Shown: one piece after another, positions 53,744 through 62,321 of the stretch
Layout of the letters: every line of letters begins with the position of its first letter
How positions within the stretch are numbered: position 1 is the stretch's first letter
The notes under the pieces: generated by a model
The model's database searches: none
Seen by the model: only the letters and a program-made list of their open reading frames with translations
What the model was told of the DNA's origin: nothing
Program-made: the position numbers and the translations under genes
NCBI RefSeq assembly: GCF_000018365.1
Contig: NC_011529.1
Span: 186,001 to 250,000, forward strand
Source: Thermococcus onnurineus NA1
GTDB lineage: Archaea > Methanobacteriota_B > Thermococci > Thermococcales > Thermococcaceae
Direction of reading: 5' to 3'
Length of the DNA stretch: 64,000 bases

Positions 53744-54024
53744 GCTCCCACCTCCTTGCTCACTAGGTGCTTGGCGATGTAGATATCCAGCAGATAGCCC
53801 CACAGTGCCAAAATCATCGCCCCGCTCACTAAGTAAACGCTCTTGAAGTAAACCGCAAGGATGGCCATGAACGCTGCCACATCGAAGGAGAGACAGTCAA
53901 CGGCGAGGATTATATCCGCTATCGTTGGACCCTTGAAGGCTCTGACGGCATAGATGATGAAAGCCAGCAGATAAACAGGTATCACAAACTTCATCAGTAG
54001 GAAGAACTGAGACTCAAGGCTCAT
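53740..54024 (-). CDS. mnhF: Mrp antiporter subunit MnhF
   Basis: 94-residue three-helix MnhF: RAFKGPTIADIILAVDCLSFD matches the RxxxGPTxxDRVLAxD signature. Starts 5 bases after the small gene at 54029. First Mrp-type gene of the operon, which makes the order F, G, MbhD-like, MbhE-MnhB, C, E, D. Confidence 0.9.
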   Translation of the reverse strand: MSLESQFFLLMKFVIPVYLLAFIIYAVRAFKGPTIADIILAVDCLSFDVAAFMAILAVYFKSVYLVSGAMILALWGYLLDIYIAKHLVSKEVGA

Positions 54025-54028
54025 ACCC

Positions 54029-54334
54029 TCACCCCCTCACTATCTTGAGCTTGGCGTCCGCCCCAAGCTCCTGGGCGACTTTTAAGAGGAGCTTCCTATC
54101 GTCCTCGGGCAACCTTTCCACTGGTATCAGTATAAGGTCGCCTATAGACAGGTCTATCTCGTTTCCCTTTGCCCCGAGGCTCTCCTTGATTATCTCGACG
54201 CTTTTCTCATTCAGCGTGCCTATTTCCTCTAACACAGCCATGTCGCCGGCGAAATGTGCCATCGCCTTCGAGACGTAAGGTGGATTAACGTACACCAGCT
54301 TTAACAAGTGCCAGGTGCCTCTTTTCGTAGGCAT
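54029..54334 (-). CDS. Hypothetical protein between hydrogenase and antiporter genes
   Basis: Up to 101 residues, soluble, mixed alpha/beta: LVYVNPPYVSKAMAHFAGDMAV near residue 12-34, then EIDLSIGDLILIPVERLPEDD and a C-terminal ELGADAKLKIVRG. No cysteines or membrane segments. The frame overlaps the HycG end by 50 bases, so the true start may be the TTG near 54307 or the GTG near 54295 rather than ATG 54334. Conserved position suggests an assembly or linking protein for the complex; I do not recognise the family. Confidence 0.6.
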   Translation of the reverse strand: MPTKRGTWHLLKLVYVNPPYVSKAMAHFAGDMAVLEEIGTLNEKSVEIIKESLGAKGNEIDLSIGDLILIPVERLPEDDRKLLLKVAQELGADAKLKIVRG

Positions 54335-55085
54335 CCTTCAACCTCCAGTACTCGTTTTCGAGGAACCTTATCGCGAACTTCACACGGGAATCCTTCTCCC
54401 TCAGGAAGTATCCGATGACTAGCTCGTGGAGCCTCTCCCTCGGGTTCTCGCTCTCCTGAGCCTTTTCCACGAGGGCCATGAAGTCCTCGAGAACCTTCTC
54501 CCTGTCGAAGTACCCCACGACGCGCCTCAGGGATTCTCTGAGCGTCAGGTAAATCCTCTCCTCGATGGGTCTCTCTGGAAGAACGAACTCAATCTCGTCT
54601 GCATAGTAGTACTCGCCCTTCATCTTCTTCTCCTTCAGGCCGAGGAGCTGGGCCAGCCCATATAGTATCTCCTCCGGACTCGGTGGACATCCTGGAATGT
54701 ACATGTCGGGCTTTTTCCCGTACTCCGCCAAAAGGACCTCTATTCCACCCGTCCTGAGCCTGTCGCTTCCCCTCTCAGGGTTCGGGTTGTAGATTGGGTA
54801 ACCGTTGTAGAATATACCACCACTGGACGCGCAGGTGCCTATGGCCACAACTATCCTCGGCTTCGGCGGCATCGCCTCGTAGGCTGCTTTGACAGCGTAG
54901 TAAGTCTGCCTCGTGAGTGGGCCTGAAACGAGGAGGGCATCGGCATGTCTTGGACTCGGCACGAGCTTTATCCCAAGCCTCTCGGCGTCGTAATAGGGCG
55001 TGAGCACGTCGAGTATCTCTATGTCGCAGCCGTTGCAGCTCCCACTGTCAACGTGGAAGACCCAAACGGACTTCAACCCGCTCAT
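54285..55085 (-). CDS. [NiFe] hydrogenase small subunit, HycG/NuoB-like
   Basis: 266 residues. The proximal 4Fe-4S cluster is bound by SGSCNGCDIEILDVLTPYYD (two Cys), AIGTCASSGG and PGCPPSPEEIL, the NuoB/HycG pattern. A C-terminal extension of about 110 residues (YADEIEFVLP... to the end), rich in charge and helix, exceeds E. coli HycG and is a feature of Mfh/Mbh-type small subunits. It faces the large subunit. Overlaps the ferredoxin gene by 4 bases. Confidence 0.92.
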   Translation of the reverse strand: MSGLKSVWVFHVDSGSCNGCDIEILDVLTPYYDAERLGIKLVPSPRHADALLVSGPLTRQTYYAVKAAYEAMPPKPRIVVAIGTCASSGGIFYNGYPIYNPNPERGSDRLRTGGIEVLLAEYGKKPDMYIPGCPPSPEEILYGLAQLLGLKEKKMKGEYYYADEIEFVLPERPIEERIYLTLRESLRRVVGYFDREKVLEDFMALVEKAQESENPRERLHELVIGYFLREKDSRVKFAIRFLENEYWRLKDAYEKRHLALVKAGVR

Positions 55086-55699
55086 CTCCTCTCACCCATC
55101 ACCTTTGAGCCTCTCGGATAGAGGGAAAGGAGAAGGCTATCCGCATAGGGCCCTTGAACCGCCAAGGTCTTGGCGCTCTCCTCCATCCTGCACTCCCTGC
55201 AGAGAAAAGCCCTCTCAGCTATGCCGTGCTGGTCAATGACTTCCTCCGGCAGAATCTGGAACATCTTCCCTATCTGCCTCTCGGTGAACTCCTCGTACCG
55301 CCCACAGCGCGGGCATCTGTAGAGCTTGTGGTCAACGACCTCGATGAGGTCCTCCTTGTTCGGCGTCGCTATCTCGAACCTCGTTGTGCCCTGCATCGCA
55401 CCGGTTGGACAAACCTCGACGCAGCGGTGGCACCTTATGCAGCGCGCGGCGTTGAAGACTATCCTCTTCCTCCCGTTCTCGAAGTCCCACTCTATCGTGA
55501 GCGCGTCCGGTGGACAGGCCCTAACACAGGCTCCACAACCAATGCAGAGGTGAGGATCTATGCGAGGTATGCCCCTATATTCCGGCGGCTTTTCGATATC
55601 AACAAAAGGATAAGAAGTCGTGACGGGAGCCTTCTTAACGTCCTCCTCTGGTCGCTTCCAGAACTTGAGCCTGTCGGTGAAGGAAATCGCCTGGGCCAT
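55082..55699 (-). CDS. Hydrogenase ferredoxin subunit, HycF/NuoI-like
   Basis: 205 residues. Two 4Fe-4S motifs, CIGCGACVRACPPDAL near 52 and CIRCHRCVEVCPTGAM near 87, form the electron wire toward HycG. A following zinc-like region CPRCGRYEEF ... CRECRMEES is an extra. The N-terminal part has no signal. Its start overlaps the HycE-like stop by one base. Confidence 0.92.
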   Translation of the reverse strand: MAQAISFTDRLKFWKRPEEDVKKAPVTTSYPFVDIEKPPEYRGIPRIDPHLCIGCGACVRACPPDALTIEWDFENGRKRIVFNAARCIRCHRCVEVCPTGAMQGTTRFEIATPNKEDLIEVVDHKLYRCPRCGRYEEFTERQIGKMFQILPEEVIDQHGIAERAFLCRECRMEESAKTLAVQGPYADSLLLSLYPRGSKVMGERR

Positions 55700-57450
55700 C
55701 AGGCCACCCCCTTGCCCTTCTGTATTGAGAGCATGTTGAACTGCTGCTCGTTCAGGGTCTGGGCCTTTCCGGTCTCAACGTCCACTATCTGAACCCTCTC
55801 CGTACAGGAGTAGCACGGATCTATGCTCGCTATGATGAGCGGGGCATCGGCAACGCTGTAGCCCTTGAGCATCTCCGGAACAGCTGGAAGGTTGTTGTAG
55901 GTCGGGGCTCTAACCTTCCAGCGGTAGACCTTGTTCTTCTTGTCAGTCATGACGTAGTGGATGACTTCGCCCCTTGGAGCTTCACTGTAGCCTAGGGCCT
56001 CTTCATACTCCGGAAGCTCCCCTATCGGCACGAAGACGTCTCCTCCCGGCATCTGGTCAATGGCCTGCTCTATTATCCAGATGCTCTCGAGCACCTCGTC
56101 CATCCTGATGAGGAACCTTGCCAAGACGTCGCCCTCCTTGTAGACTGGAACCTTGAAGTCCAAATCCTTGTATGCTGCGAACGGCTGATCCCTTCTAATG
56201 TCAATGTTCCTCCCACTGGCCCTTCCGTTCGGACCAAGGACTGAGTAAGCCTTGGCCACCTTGTACGGCAGAATTCCAACCCCCTCGGCCCTCTTGACGA
56301 AGGTTGCCGTACCGGTCGCTATTTCGATGAACTCTTCGACCTGCCTCCTGAGCTCCTTGATCTTCTCCATTATCATCTCCTTGCGGTAGTCGAGGAAGTC
56401 CCTCCTAACTCCTCCGACGATGTTGATTCCGTAGGTCTTCCTGTTTCCTGTGAGCCTCTCTGCGAGCCACATAACAGGCTCTCTGACGCGCCAAGCGTGC
56501 ATGAATCCCGTGTCAAAGCCCGTCAGGTGAGCCGCAACACCGGCCCAGAGCATGTGGGAGTGAATCCTTTCTATCTCCAGCATTATCGTCCTTATGTACA
56601 TGGCCCTCTCGGGGATTTCAACGCCGGCTATGTTTTCAACCGCCTGGGCGTAGCTCGTCGAGTGCTGGAAGCCACAGATTCCACATATTCTCTCGGCTAT
56701 GAAGAGCACCTGATTGTAGGTCAGTCTTCCCTCTCCTATCTTCTCGATTCCCCTGTGGGAGTAGAAGCCGCGGTAGTCAACGTCAACCACCGTTTCCCCC
56801 TTGACGAATATCCTGAAGTGGGCCGGCTCGTCGAGCGCCAGGTGGTACGGACCAATCGGAACCGTCATTGTGTCGGGCGGCCCGGGCTTGTAGTAGCACT
56901 TTGGCGTATCCATCGGCGAGGCCTTGTAGTCATGGTCCTTCCTGAGCGGGTAAACACCCTCCGGCCAGTCCTCCGGCAGGACGAGCCTCCTCAGGTCGGG
57001 ATGGCCTTTGGGGTTGAAGCCAAGCAGATCATAGACTTCCCTCTCCGCCCAGAGGGCTGCTGGAAGCTTCGCGGCTATGGAGGGGAACTCCGGGTTGTCC
57101 TCGTCGAGGTAGGCCTTCAGAATAACCCAGTAGTTCCTCTCCCCGTTTCCAGGCTCAACGGCAACGTTTATTACCGGAGCGTAGGTGAACTTTCCGGCGA
57201 TGTTCCTCTCATCGGTTCCTGTTCCCATCGAGAAGTGGGTTTCTTTTAGCTCGGAATGGTTGTGCCAGTGGAGGACCATCTCCGGAAGTGCCTCCCTATC
57301 AACGATGAACAGGTACTGGTTCCTCGTCAGCTTCTTGCACTCGAAGATCGCTCCCCTAAACTTCTCCACGAATTCCTTTAGATGACCATCCTCAAGGACG
57401 TCCTCAACTTCAGCCGATCTGCATCCACCCGCACACACGCTGCACTCCAT
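55699..57450 (-). CDS. [NiFe] hydrogenase large subunit, HycE-like (NuoC-NuoD fusion)
   Basis: 583 residues. Residues 1-170 resemble NuoC/HycE N-terminus (LPAALWAEREVYDLLGF, HPDLRRLVLPEDWPEGVYPL); the rest is the catalytic domain. The NiFe ligands are RICGICGFQHS near 255 and DPCYSCTER near 547. A 31-residue tail follows the DPCxxCxxR motif and should be cut by HycI after nickel insertion. A CSVCAGGC cluster at the extreme N-terminus is unusual and might bind metal. Group 4, formate hydrogenlyase-type. Full length is typical. Confidence 0.94.
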   Translation of the reverse strand: MECSVCAGGCRSAEVEDVLEDGHLKEFVEKFRGAIFECKKLTRNQYLFIVDREALPEMVLHWHNHSELKETHFSMGTGTDERNIAGKFTYAPVINVAVEPGNGERNYWVILKAYLDEDNPEFPSIAAKLPAALWAEREVYDLLGFNPKGHPDLRRLVLPEDWPEGVYPLRKDHDYKASPMDTPKCYYKPGPPDTMTVPIGPYHLALDEPAHFRIFVKGETVVDVDYRGFYSHRGIEKIGEGRLTYNQVLFIAERICGICGFQHSTSYAQAVENIAGVEIPERAMYIRTIMLEIERIHSHMLWAGVAAHLTGFDTGFMHAWRVREPVMWLAERLTGNRKTYGINIVGGVRRDFLDYRKEMIMEKIKELRRQVEEFIEIATGTATFVKRAEGVGILPYKVAKAYSVLGPNGRASGRNIDIRRDQPFAAYKDLDFKVPVYKEGDVLARFLIRMDEVLESIWIIEQAIDQMPGGDVFVPIGELPEYEEALGYSEAPRGEVIHYVMTDKKNKVYRWKVRAPTYNNLPAVPEMLKGYSVADAPLIIASIDPCYSCTERVQIVDVETGKAQTLNEQQFNMLSIQKGKGVA

Positions 57451-57453
57451 AAT

Positions 57454-58356
57454 TCACCACCCCACCAGCGCTATTATCAGGACAGCAAGGGACATCAGGA
57501 AGACCTTCTTGTTAAGGGAAACCGCCTGGTCGATCCTCAGGCGGGCGTTTGCAGCCTCAACGGCCACGGCAAGCGAATAAAGCAGAAACGTAACGACCAG
57601 CTGGGCGACGAGCAGTGCCATTGAGCTTGTTATACCGAGAGACCTCATGGCGGGAATCACAATCATAGACGCCAGCAGCCAGAGCAGGACAACCCTCTTG
57701 ACGAGCAGGGCGTACTTGAAGACTCCGAGGAGCCTTCCGCTGTACTCGGTGAGCGGGCCCCCGATTACTTCGGTTTCTGCCTCAGCTATGTCAAATGGAA
57801 CGAATCCGCCCTCAACGTAGACCGCGTAAGCCAGCAAGATGTAAGCTAGGGCAACGGAAAGCGAGAGGTTAGCACTGAAAGGCATCTCAGCGACGTTGAG
57901 CGTTCCAAGCTTGAATGCCAGGACACCGAAGACGACGGCCAGCACTGGCTCAATCGAGAGTATCAGCATGACCTCTCTGTGTCCACCTATGTGAGAGAAC
58001 GCGTTCTGGACGGAGAAAGCAGCAAGTATCATCACTACGCTGACCATCGCCATGACGTAGAAGAACACTATGAGGCTCTTTCCAAAAGCCAACACCGGCT
58101 CGCTTCCGAAGGGAAGCATTAGGCCGCCGGCAATGGCAGATGCCAGGGCTATGTACGGGGCCAGCCTGAAGATTGGGCCCTCAGTTGGAAGCACTGACGG
58201 CAGCTTGAGAAGCTTTTCGAGGTCGTAGAACGTCTGCATTATAGGCGGTCCTCTCCTGTACTGAATCCTCGCCTTTATCCTTCTCCCTATTCCGTCAAGG
58301 AACGGTGGAAGGAGGAAGAGGACGATCGGAGCAGCGATAATGCTTACGTAGTCCAT
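57454..58356 (-). CDS. Hydrogenase membrane subunit HycD/NuoH-like
   Basis: 300 residues with about eight helices. FLDGIGRRIKARIQYRRGPP and PFDIAEAETEVIGGPLTEYSG are the NuoH/HycD landmarks; the second stretch faces the hydrogenase module. ATG 58356 (MDYVSIIAAP) follows GAGGTGATGGTG; earlier Met codons lie within that RBS. It anchors HycE/G to the membrane arm. Confidence 0.92.
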   Translation of the reverse strand: MDYVSIIAAPIVLFLLPPFLDGIGRRIKARIQYRRGPPIMQTFYDLEKLLKLPSVLPTEGPIFRLAPYIALASAIAGGLMLPFGSEPVLAFGKSLIVFFYVMAMVSVVMILAAFSVQNAFSHIGGHREVMLILSIEPVLAVVFGVLAFKLGTLNVAEMPFSANLSLSVALAYILLAYAVYVEGGFVPFDIAEAETEVIGGPLTEYSGRLLGVFKYALLVKRVVLLWLLASMIVIPAMRSLGITSSMALLVAQLVVTFLLYSLAVAVEAANARLRIDQAVSLNKKVFLMSLAVLIIALVGW

Positions 58357-58366
58357 CACCATCACC

Positions 58367-60346
58367 TCACAACACAAGGAGTGCGAGTATTATCACCGTG
58401 GTCAGCATTGAAGCCAGGAAGAGCTCGTCCATGGACACCGAGATGCCCGCTGCCAGCACGGCGATGTTTTTGAGTAGATCCATCATCGGCGCGAAGAATG
58501 CCTCGTCCAGGTACCTGACGGTGCGGTGGCGAAGCTCGTCAAGGGTGAAGGAGCGCTTCTTCTCCCTGCCGGTGTAGACGAGGCCCCTGGCGAGAACGAG
58601 GTAGACGGACATCAGAGCAGAGAGAAGGACCCTTCCGACCTTGCCAGCGGCGCTTCCAAGCTTGTAGAGGCCCTCCATCTCGGTAAAGTACTGCCTGTAA
58701 TAGTCCCTGGCCTTCGCTCCATACCTCTCCTCCGGCAGGAAAAGCGCTCCAGTGTTCCAGGGTTTGACATTGGTCGTCTTTGGCCTGAAGACGAAGTATG
58801 AAGCAACCGCAATGAATGAAACCGCAAGGAGCAGGGCTATTGGCGAGAAGTACTCAAAGTCAGTGGATATCGAGCCCATTGTAACGGTGACGTCGCCGCC
58901 ATTCAATGAAATCGTTAATATCGGGTAAGCAATAGCCGGAAGTATTCCAACGGCAAGTGAAGTTAAGGCAATAATTCCCTCACCGAGGAGCATACCCGAC
59001 GGGACTTCCCTGGCGTTCTCAGTTCTCTCGTTCGGTTCGCCCCCAAAGGCAGAGGTGTAGAGCTTGAGCGAATATGCCAAGGTTACGGCGCTCATAAACA
59101 CCGCCATTACGGAGCCAAAGACGAAGAGGCCGATTCCAGAGTAGTAGCCGGCCTGGTAAATCATCCACTTGGAGAGGAAACCGCTGAAGAGGGGCACTCC
59201 AGCGAGGGAGAGCGCACCTATGACGGTGAAGAGCGACGAGTACGGCATTGCCCTCCTCAAACCACCAAGCTCGTTGAGGTCAGCGGTTCCGGCGGAGTAC
59301 TCGAAGTTGCCCGAGATGAGAAAGAGCAGCCCCTTGAAGAGTGTGTGATTGAAGGAGTGGAAGACTCCGGCGAGGAAGGCCAGGTAAGCCAGGCTCTCCA
59401 TGCCCATCGTCAGGAAGATCATGCCCATGCCCACCGCGAACCAGATGTAGCCCATTTGTCCAACGCTTGAGTAAGCGAGGAGCCTCTTTGCGTGAGTCTC
59501 TCTGAGGGCGTAGAGGGTTCCGAAGGTCATGGTAAGTATGCCGACGATAACGAGAACGTAACCAATGCCTTCACTGCATGGCAGGGCGTTGCAGAGGAGC
59601 CTTATCAGACCGTAAACCGCCATCTTCTCCATGACGCCGGCCATCAGCGAGGCTATATTGCTGGGAGCGGCTTCGTATGCATCGGGCACCCAGAACTGGA
59701 AGGGCACGCTTCCAGATTTTGCAAGGAACGTCACGAGGAACATCGCGTAGAGCAGCTTGAGCTGGACTGGAGAAAGGGAAGATGCAACCTCCCTAAGCGT
59801 GGCGTAATCAACGCTGAAGCTTCCAGTGGCGGAGTAGATTATGCCGAGGGCCACGAAGAGGGGCACCGTGTTGGCGAGCTGCATCGTGAGGAGGTATTTA
59901 ATTCCAGCGTCCTGCTCCCTCCAGCTCACGAAGATGAAGGAAGTTAGGGTCATCAGCTCCCAGAAGAAGACGAACCAGAGCAGGTTTGACGTCAGAGCCA
60001 CGAATACAATCGACAGCACGAACGTGCCGTAGAGGATGGTGTACGCCAGTGGTCTTCCGGTATCTCTGTGGACTTCCATATATGAAATGGAATACACTGA
60101 AACCACAAGGCTGAGCAGGGCTATGATGAACAGGAACGGGAGGGAGAGGCTGTCTATGATTAGGGGAATGCCCAAAAAGCTCTCCTGAACGGGAAGCCCC
60201 CTGGACAGGGCGTGGGCAGCTATGCCCAGAAGGGATAGGGATGCTATGGCTGAGAGGACGCTTGAAATCTTAATGCTCCGCTTAAAGTCTCCAATCAGGC
60301 CGGAAATCGCTGAGAGTGAGTAGAGCGCGATTGGAATTTCCATCAT
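58367..60346 (-). CDS. Antiporter-like membrane subunit, HycC/HyfB/NuoL family (659 aa)
   Basis: 659 residues with about 15-16 helices. FVFFWELMTLTSFIFVSWRE (Glu), FLAKSGSVPFQFWVPDAYEA (Lys) and KRLLAYSSVGQMGYIWFAVG are the ion-path motifs. A long C-terminal part after residue 540 (KPWNTGALFLPEERYGAKARDYY...) fits HyfB/HycC. Two such subunits lie side by side in this operon, and a third (MnhD) lies at its end. It starts 7 bases after the upstream gene. Confidence 0.9.
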   Translation of the reverse strand: MMEIPIALYSLSAISGLIGDFKRSIKISSVLSAIASLSLLGIAAHALSRGLPVQESFLGIPLIIDSLSLPFLFIIALLSLVVSVYSISYMEVHRDTGRPLAYTILYGTFVLSIVFVALTSNLLWFVFFWELMTLTSFIFVSWREQDAGIKYLLTMQLANTVPLFVALGIIYSATGSFSVDYATLREVASSLSPVQLKLLYAMFLVTFLAKSGSVPFQFWVPDAYEAAPSNIASLMAGVMEKMAVYGLIRLLCNALPCSEGIGYVLVIVGILTMTFGTLYALRETHAKRLLAYSSVGQMGYIWFAVGMGMIFLTMGMESLAYLAFLAGVFHSFNHTLFKGLLFLISGNFEYSAGTADLNELGGLRRAMPYSSLFTVIGALSLAGVPLFSGFLSKWMIYQAGYYSGIGLFVFGSVMAVFMSAVTLAYSLKLYTSAFGGEPNERTENAREVPSGMLLGEGIIALTSLAVGILPAIAYPILTISLNGGDVTVTMGSISTDFEYFSPIALLLAVSFIAVASYFVFRPKTTNVKPWNTGALFLPEERYGAKARDYYRQYFTEMEGLYKLGSAAGKVGRVLLSALMSVYLVLARGLVYTGREKKRSFTLDELRHRTVRYLDEAFFAPMMDLLKNIAVLAAGISVSMDELFLASMLTTVIILALLVL

Positions 60347-60352
60347 CCCACA

Positions 60353-61804
60353 TCACCCCATGAACCCTATCTGAGTCACGAGCTTCACGCTTAGGAACGG
60401 CGCAACGATGGACAGGACTATTAGGACTACGAGGACAAAGCGCATCAGCGGGGAAACTTCTGCACTCTCCTGGAGGGGCTCGCTGAATACCATCCTCTTA
60501 ATCCATCCGAGAGATACCGCAAGGAAAACCGTGGCATCGGCCAACACTAGGAAGAGCGGAATCCAGCCAACCCAGCTGGTTATTGAAGACGCGTTCATGA
60601 AGAGATACGCCTTGCTGAAGAACAGGCCGAGCGGAGGAACTCCAGCCAGGCCGAGAAGGGCTAAGAACCAGCTTGCACCAACGACCGGAACGAGCTTTCC
60701 GAGGCCCCTAATCTTCTCCATGTCGAGCGTTCCAAAAGCGTAACTGAAGGTTCCCGCGGTGAGGAAGGCAAGACCCTTGACGAAAGCGTGGTTAGCCAGC
60801 TGGAACATGGCCGCCTGGAGACCATAGACAGAGCCAAGCACGGCATAGAGCACGCCAACGTACATCACTCCTGCCTCTGCTATGGTTGAATAAGCAAGGA
60901 GTCTCTTGGCGTCCTTCTGGAGCGGGTAGTAGAGAATTGCTATGAGTAAAGTTAGCGACACGAAGACGAGCATAACGTAGAAAGCTGTCTCCGGAATCGG
61001 TTGCATGAACTGGGTGACCCTGGCGAGCAGGTAAACGCCCATTTCAACCATTGCAGCACCGTGGAGAAAAGCGGAAGCAGGTGTCGGCGCCGCCATTGCA
61101 TCCGGAAGCCATGAATAGAGCGGGAACTGGGCGCTCTTGGTAAAGGCCGCAACCATTACGCCAAGGAACACGAGAAGCTTGAGCTCATCATTCAGGTTCT
61201 GGAGCGCATAGATGCTCAAATCATGGAGCTTGAGGATGCCAATGCCAACGGTGGTGTAGAGGCCCACCATGGCACCGAAGTTCGGCACAAGCAGGGCCTT
61301 GTATGCAGCCCTCTCGGCTTTTGGGCCCTTATAATACCCAACGACACCCCAGCAGGCGAGTCCCATTATCTCGAAGAATATGAGCAGCTGAAGCGTCGTG
61401 GAGGAGTATATGAATGCCAGCGTAGCTCCAACGAAGATGACCATCCAAGCATAGAACCTGCCCTTATCAGAGTAGACGGGGTGCTGCTTGTTTCTCTCGC
61501 TCATGTAGTCCACCGCGTAGAGAAGGAACAGCACGCCAGCCAAGCTCACGACAAAACCGACCAAAACGCTCATTGGGTCGATTATAACGCCGTAGACCTC
61601 ACCGAGGGAAGAAGTTTCGAGGTAAACGATATGATGAGCGCCACCGACTTTCAGGTATTCGAGGACTCCCACAAGATTAGCCAGGAAGGAAGACACAACG
61701 GCGATGAGCATGAATACATCGGCCTTTCTACCGTCTAATTTGAACAGGAGTGGACCGAGGAGCAGGGGGATCAAAAAAGATATAATGAAGGGAGAGGCGT
61801 TCAT
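60353..61804 (-). CDS. Antiporter-like membrane subunit, NuoM/MrpD family (483 aa)
   Basis: 483 residues with about 14 helices. IFFEIMGLACWGVVGYYKG (Glu), AAFTKSAQFPLYSWLPDAMA (Lys), PTPASAFLHGAAMVEMGVYL and KRLLAYSTIAEAGVMYVGV are family motifs. ATG 61804 (MNASPFIIS) follows AGGAGGTGCCAGG; the ATG at 61822 overlaps this RBS and the upstream gene. It likely forms part of the ion-pumping arm of the hydrogenase. Confidence 0.9.
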   Translation of the reverse strand: MNASPFIISFLIPLLLGPLLFKLDGRKADVFMLIAVVSSFLANLVGVLEYLKVGGAHHIVYLETSSLGEVYGVIIDPMSVLVGFVVSLAGVLFLLYAVDYMSERNKQHPVYSDKGRFYAWMVIFVGATLAFIYSSTTLQLLIFFEIMGLACWGVVGYYKGPKAERAAYKALLVPNFGAMVGLYTTVGIGILKLHDLSIYALQNLNDELKLLVFLGVMVAAFTKSAQFPLYSWLPDAMAAPTPASAFLHGAAMVEMGVYLLARVTQFMQPIPETAFYVMLVFVSLTLLIAILYYPLQKDAKRLLAYSTIAEAGVMYVGVLYAVLGSVYGLQAAMFQLANHAFVKGLAFLTAGTFSYAFGTLDMEKIRGLGKLVPVVGASWFLALLGLAGVPPLGLFFSKAYLFMNASSITSWVGWIPLFLVLADATVFLAVSLGWIKRMVFSEPLQESAEVSPLMRFVLVVLIVLSIVAPFLSVKLVTQIGFMG

Positions 61805-61818
61805 CCTGGCACCTCCTT

Positions 61819-62316
61819 TCATCTGATGAGGTAGGCCTCGAGGACGTTGGTCCTGTCGCCGATGTCCTTAAGCTCGGCGACTATCTTTCCTTCTCTGGCC
61901 CAGAGGACATCGTTTATGTCGCCGTACTTGAGGGCCTCAGTTGGGCACGCTGAGACACAGGCAGGAAGCTTTCCTTCGGCTCTCCTGTGGGCACAGAGGT
62001 CGCACTTGTCCATTATCTTGTTGTACTCGTCTATCTTTGGAATGCCGAATGGACAGGCCAGACCGCACATGAGACAGCCGATACACTTGAGGGGATCGAG
62101 AACGACTGCGCCATCATCGTCCTTGGAGAGCGCGTTAACTGGACACACTTCCATACATGGAGCCTTTTCACAGTGGCGGCAGTTGAAGGCGACGCTGGTC
62201 AGATCGGGGAACTCAAAAACCCTAATCCTCGCTTCCCCGTGCTCCATTTCACAGGCGACTTCACAGGCCTTACAGGCAATGCAGCGCTTAAAATCGATAA
62301 ATATCTTTTTGCTCAT
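61819..62316 (-). CDS. Polyferredoxin electron carrier (HycB/HydN/CooF-like)
   Basis: 165 residues with four 4Fe-4S motifs: CIACKACEVACEMEH, CRHCEKAPCMEVCPVNAL, CIGCLMCGLACPFGIP and CDLCAHRRAEGKLPACVSACP. This is the pattern of HycB- and CooF-like proteins that pass electrons from formate (or CO) oxidation to the hydrogenase. Starts 5 bases after the FdhA-like gene. Confidence 0.93.
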   Translation of the reverse strand: MSKKIFIDFKRCIACKACEVACEMEHGEARIRVFEFPDLTSVAFNCRHCEKAPCMEVCPVNALSKDDDGAVVLDPLKCIGCLMCGLACPFGIPKIDEYNKIMDKCDLCAHRRAEGKLPACVSACPTEALKYGDINDVLWAREGKIVAELKDIGDRTNVLEAYLIR

Positions 62317-62321
62317 TTAAA

